From Streptomyces sp. NBC_00344 (GTDB taxonomy: Bacteria; Actinomycetota; Actinomycetes; Streptomycetales; Streptomycetaceae): a stretch of 64,000 nt of DNA. Made by a program: the position numbers and the translations under genes. Where the stretch lies: NCBI RefSeq assembly GCF_036088315.1, contig NZ_CP107996.1:3118501-3182500 (forward strand). Reading direction: 5' to 3'. Shown here piece by piece: positions 62,770 to 64,000 of this stretch (positions are counted from its first letter, which is position 1; each line of letters starts with the position of its first letter). The notes beneath the pieces were generated by a model, which saw nothing but the letters and a program-made list of their open reading frames with translations, was not told where the DNA came from and did no database searches.

Positions 62770-64000
62770 GCGGACTCCTCGGCTGAGCGCTGCACCGGGA
62801 GGAAGGCCGCGACCTCGAAGCCGCCGTCGTCGGTGGGCTCGGCGGTCATCTCGCCGTTCAGCATGGTCACCCGTTCCCGCATCCCGGTCAGGCCGTGGCC
62901 GGCCCCCGGCGAGGGCTTGACCAGGCCGCGGGGAGGTCCGTTGACCACGCGCAGGCCCAGCCCGCCGAGCACATAGCTGACCTCCACCCGGGCTTCGGCG
63001 CCCGGCGCGTGCCGCAGTGCGTTGCTCAGGGCCTCCTGCACGATGCGGTACGCCGAAAGCTCGACCCCCTGCGGCAGCTCACGCACCGCGCCGGTCACCG
63101 TCCTGTCGACGGTCAGGCCGGCGCTGCGCACGTTGGCGAGCAGCCCGTCGAGTTCGGCGAGGGTGGGCTGCGGGGCGTCGGGGGCCTCGTAGTCCTCGGC
63201 CCGTACGACACCGAGGACCCGGCGCAGCTCGGTGAGCGCGGCGACCGCGTTCTCCCTGATCACCTCGAAGGATCTGGTCAGTTCCGGCGGCGGGTCGGTC
63301 ACTCGGTACGGCGCCGCCTCCGCCTGGATGGCGACCACCGACATGTGGTGGGCCACGACGTCATGCAGCTCACGGGCGATGGTCGTGCGCTCCTCGAGCA
63401 GGGTGCGCTTGTCACGCTCGACGGCGGTGACGTTCCGCTGGACCTTGACCTCGCGCTGCGCCTCGTGGCGGATGTGCACGGTCGTGGTGATCAGCAGGGC
63501 GACTGCCATGAAGAACAGCATCGGCAGGGTGTCGGAACCACTGGAGCCGACAAGCGCGTCGGCGAAGACCCCGTACACCGCCGTACCCACCCACATCCAG
63601 GCCGCGGTACGGGGCCGGGTCCTGGCCGCGACCACCGTCACCACCGTGAGATGGGCCAGGAACGCGCCGGGCGGCCAGGGCCAGCCGTCGGACACCCCAC
63701 CGATCACAGCGCTCACCGGCGTGATCGCCATCGACACCCACCAGGCGCCGACCGGCCTGATCAGGGTCATCGCCACGGCCGCCGCCGGCAGCAAGGCCGC
63801 CACGGCATACAGCGGGCCGCTCTCCATGCCCGCCGCCGCGAACGTCAGCAACAGCGTGAGCAGGGCCGCACCGAGCACCGCGGCGTGCGGGATCCACCCG
63901 GCGTACGTCCGTATCCGGCCGGACAGCCGCCGGGTGACCGGCCCGTCGGTATGCATCGGAGCCAGCGGCCGGTAGGCGAAGGCGTCCAGGAAGAGATCCT
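62766..64000 (-). CDS. sensor histidine kinase, HisKA_3 type (5' end beyond the window)
   Basis: A membrane sensor kinase: about five hydrophobic helices (HAAVLGAALLTLLLTFAAAG onward), a dimerisation helix with the phosphoacceptor His in ARELHDVVAHHMSVVAIQAE, and an HATPase domain with the N box ALSNALRHAPGA and G box GHGLTGMRERV. It phosphorylates the response regulator encoded next. An ATG at 63956 is possible, but the frame stays open to the end of the window and the extra residues (DLFLDAFAYRPLAP) look like the normal N terminus of this family, so the true start is probably just outside. Confidence 0.9.
   Translation of the reverse strand, partial: DLFLDAFAYRPLAPMHTDGPVTRRLSGRIRTYAGWIPHAAVLGAALLTLLLTFAAAGMESGPLYAVAALLPAAAVAMTLIRPVGAWWVSMAITPVSAVIGGVSDGWPWPPGAFLAHLTVVTVVAARTRPRTAAWMWVGTAVYGVFADALVGSSGSDTLPMLFFMAVALLITTTVHIRHEAQREVKVQRNVTAVERDKRTLLEERTTIARELHDVVAHHMSVVAIQAEAAPYRVTDPPPELTRSFEVIRENAVAALTELRRVLGVVRAEDYEAPDAPQPTLAELDGLLANVRSAGLTVDRTVTGAVRELPQGVELSAYRIVQEALSNALRHAPGAEARVEVSYVLGGLGLRVVNGPPRGLVKPSPGAGHGLTGMRERVTMLNGEMTAEPTDDGGFEVAAFLPVQRSAEESA

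Overview
The window looks like a piece of a Streptomyces (or closely related actinomycete) chromosome. The DNA is very GC-rich, third codon positions are almost all G or C, GTG and TTG starts are common, and genes often overlap by ATGA or GTGA. It also holds a chaplin, CebR-type GAGAGCGCTCTC operators, SigE-family sigma and LuxR-type regulators, and the block lysC-asd, recR, ybaB and purA typical of the Streptomyces core. Nothing here was searched against databases; all family names come from motifs read in the translations.

Layout. 1-4.7 kb: end of a class A penicillin-binding protein, a YqeY protein, a metallophosphoesterase, tRNA-Pro(CGG) with a frameshifted integrase remnant beside it, and metG. 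5.2-13 kb: the most unusual part, six minus-strand genes: an argininosuccinate-lyase-type enzyme with a PurB-like signature, an Fe(II)/2-oxoglutarate (PhyH) oxygenase, two different ATP-grasp ligases, a second argininosuccinate-lyase homologue and an MFS exporter. This reads as a compact pathway for a small amide or peptide-like metabolite that I cannot match to a known product. A UbiA prenyltransferase and a LuxR regulator sit next to it, with a 22-bp inverted repeat in the divergent promoter region. 15.6-25.5 kb: a 1342-residue HTH-nSTAND-WD40 protein, a glycosyltransferase, an FkbM methyltransferase, a GntR regulator, a tiny secreted protein, a YqcI/YcgG (GntA-like) protein paired with a hotdog thioesterase, and a DUF1707 protein.

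26-42.3 kb: a GH16 glucanase, a chaplin, an S9 peptidase, a SURF1 protein, a sigma factor with its membrane partner, asd and lysC, an amidohydrolase behind an array of GTGAAC half-sites, a LacI regulator, DoxX, and two secreted carbohydrate-active proteins. GAGAGCGCTCTC palindromes lie in front of the GH16 gene, the lacI-type gene and the GH55-like gene, so these probably form one beta-glucan-utilisation regulon. 42.9-50 kb: DUF5063 gene, recR, ybaB, a SLATT protein, an unknown conserved-looking protein, and a GntR regulator coupled to a glycosyltransferase/polytopic membrane fusion.

50-64 kb: an omega-type aminotransferase, a DJ-1/PfpI and MarR pair under a clear promoter, a Ser/Thr kinase, an SRPBCC protein, an RlmG-like methyltransferase, purA, a diacylglycerol-kinase-like protein without its catalytic loop, a GbsR regulator divergent from an ABC exporter, and a two-component system whose kinase runs off the window end.
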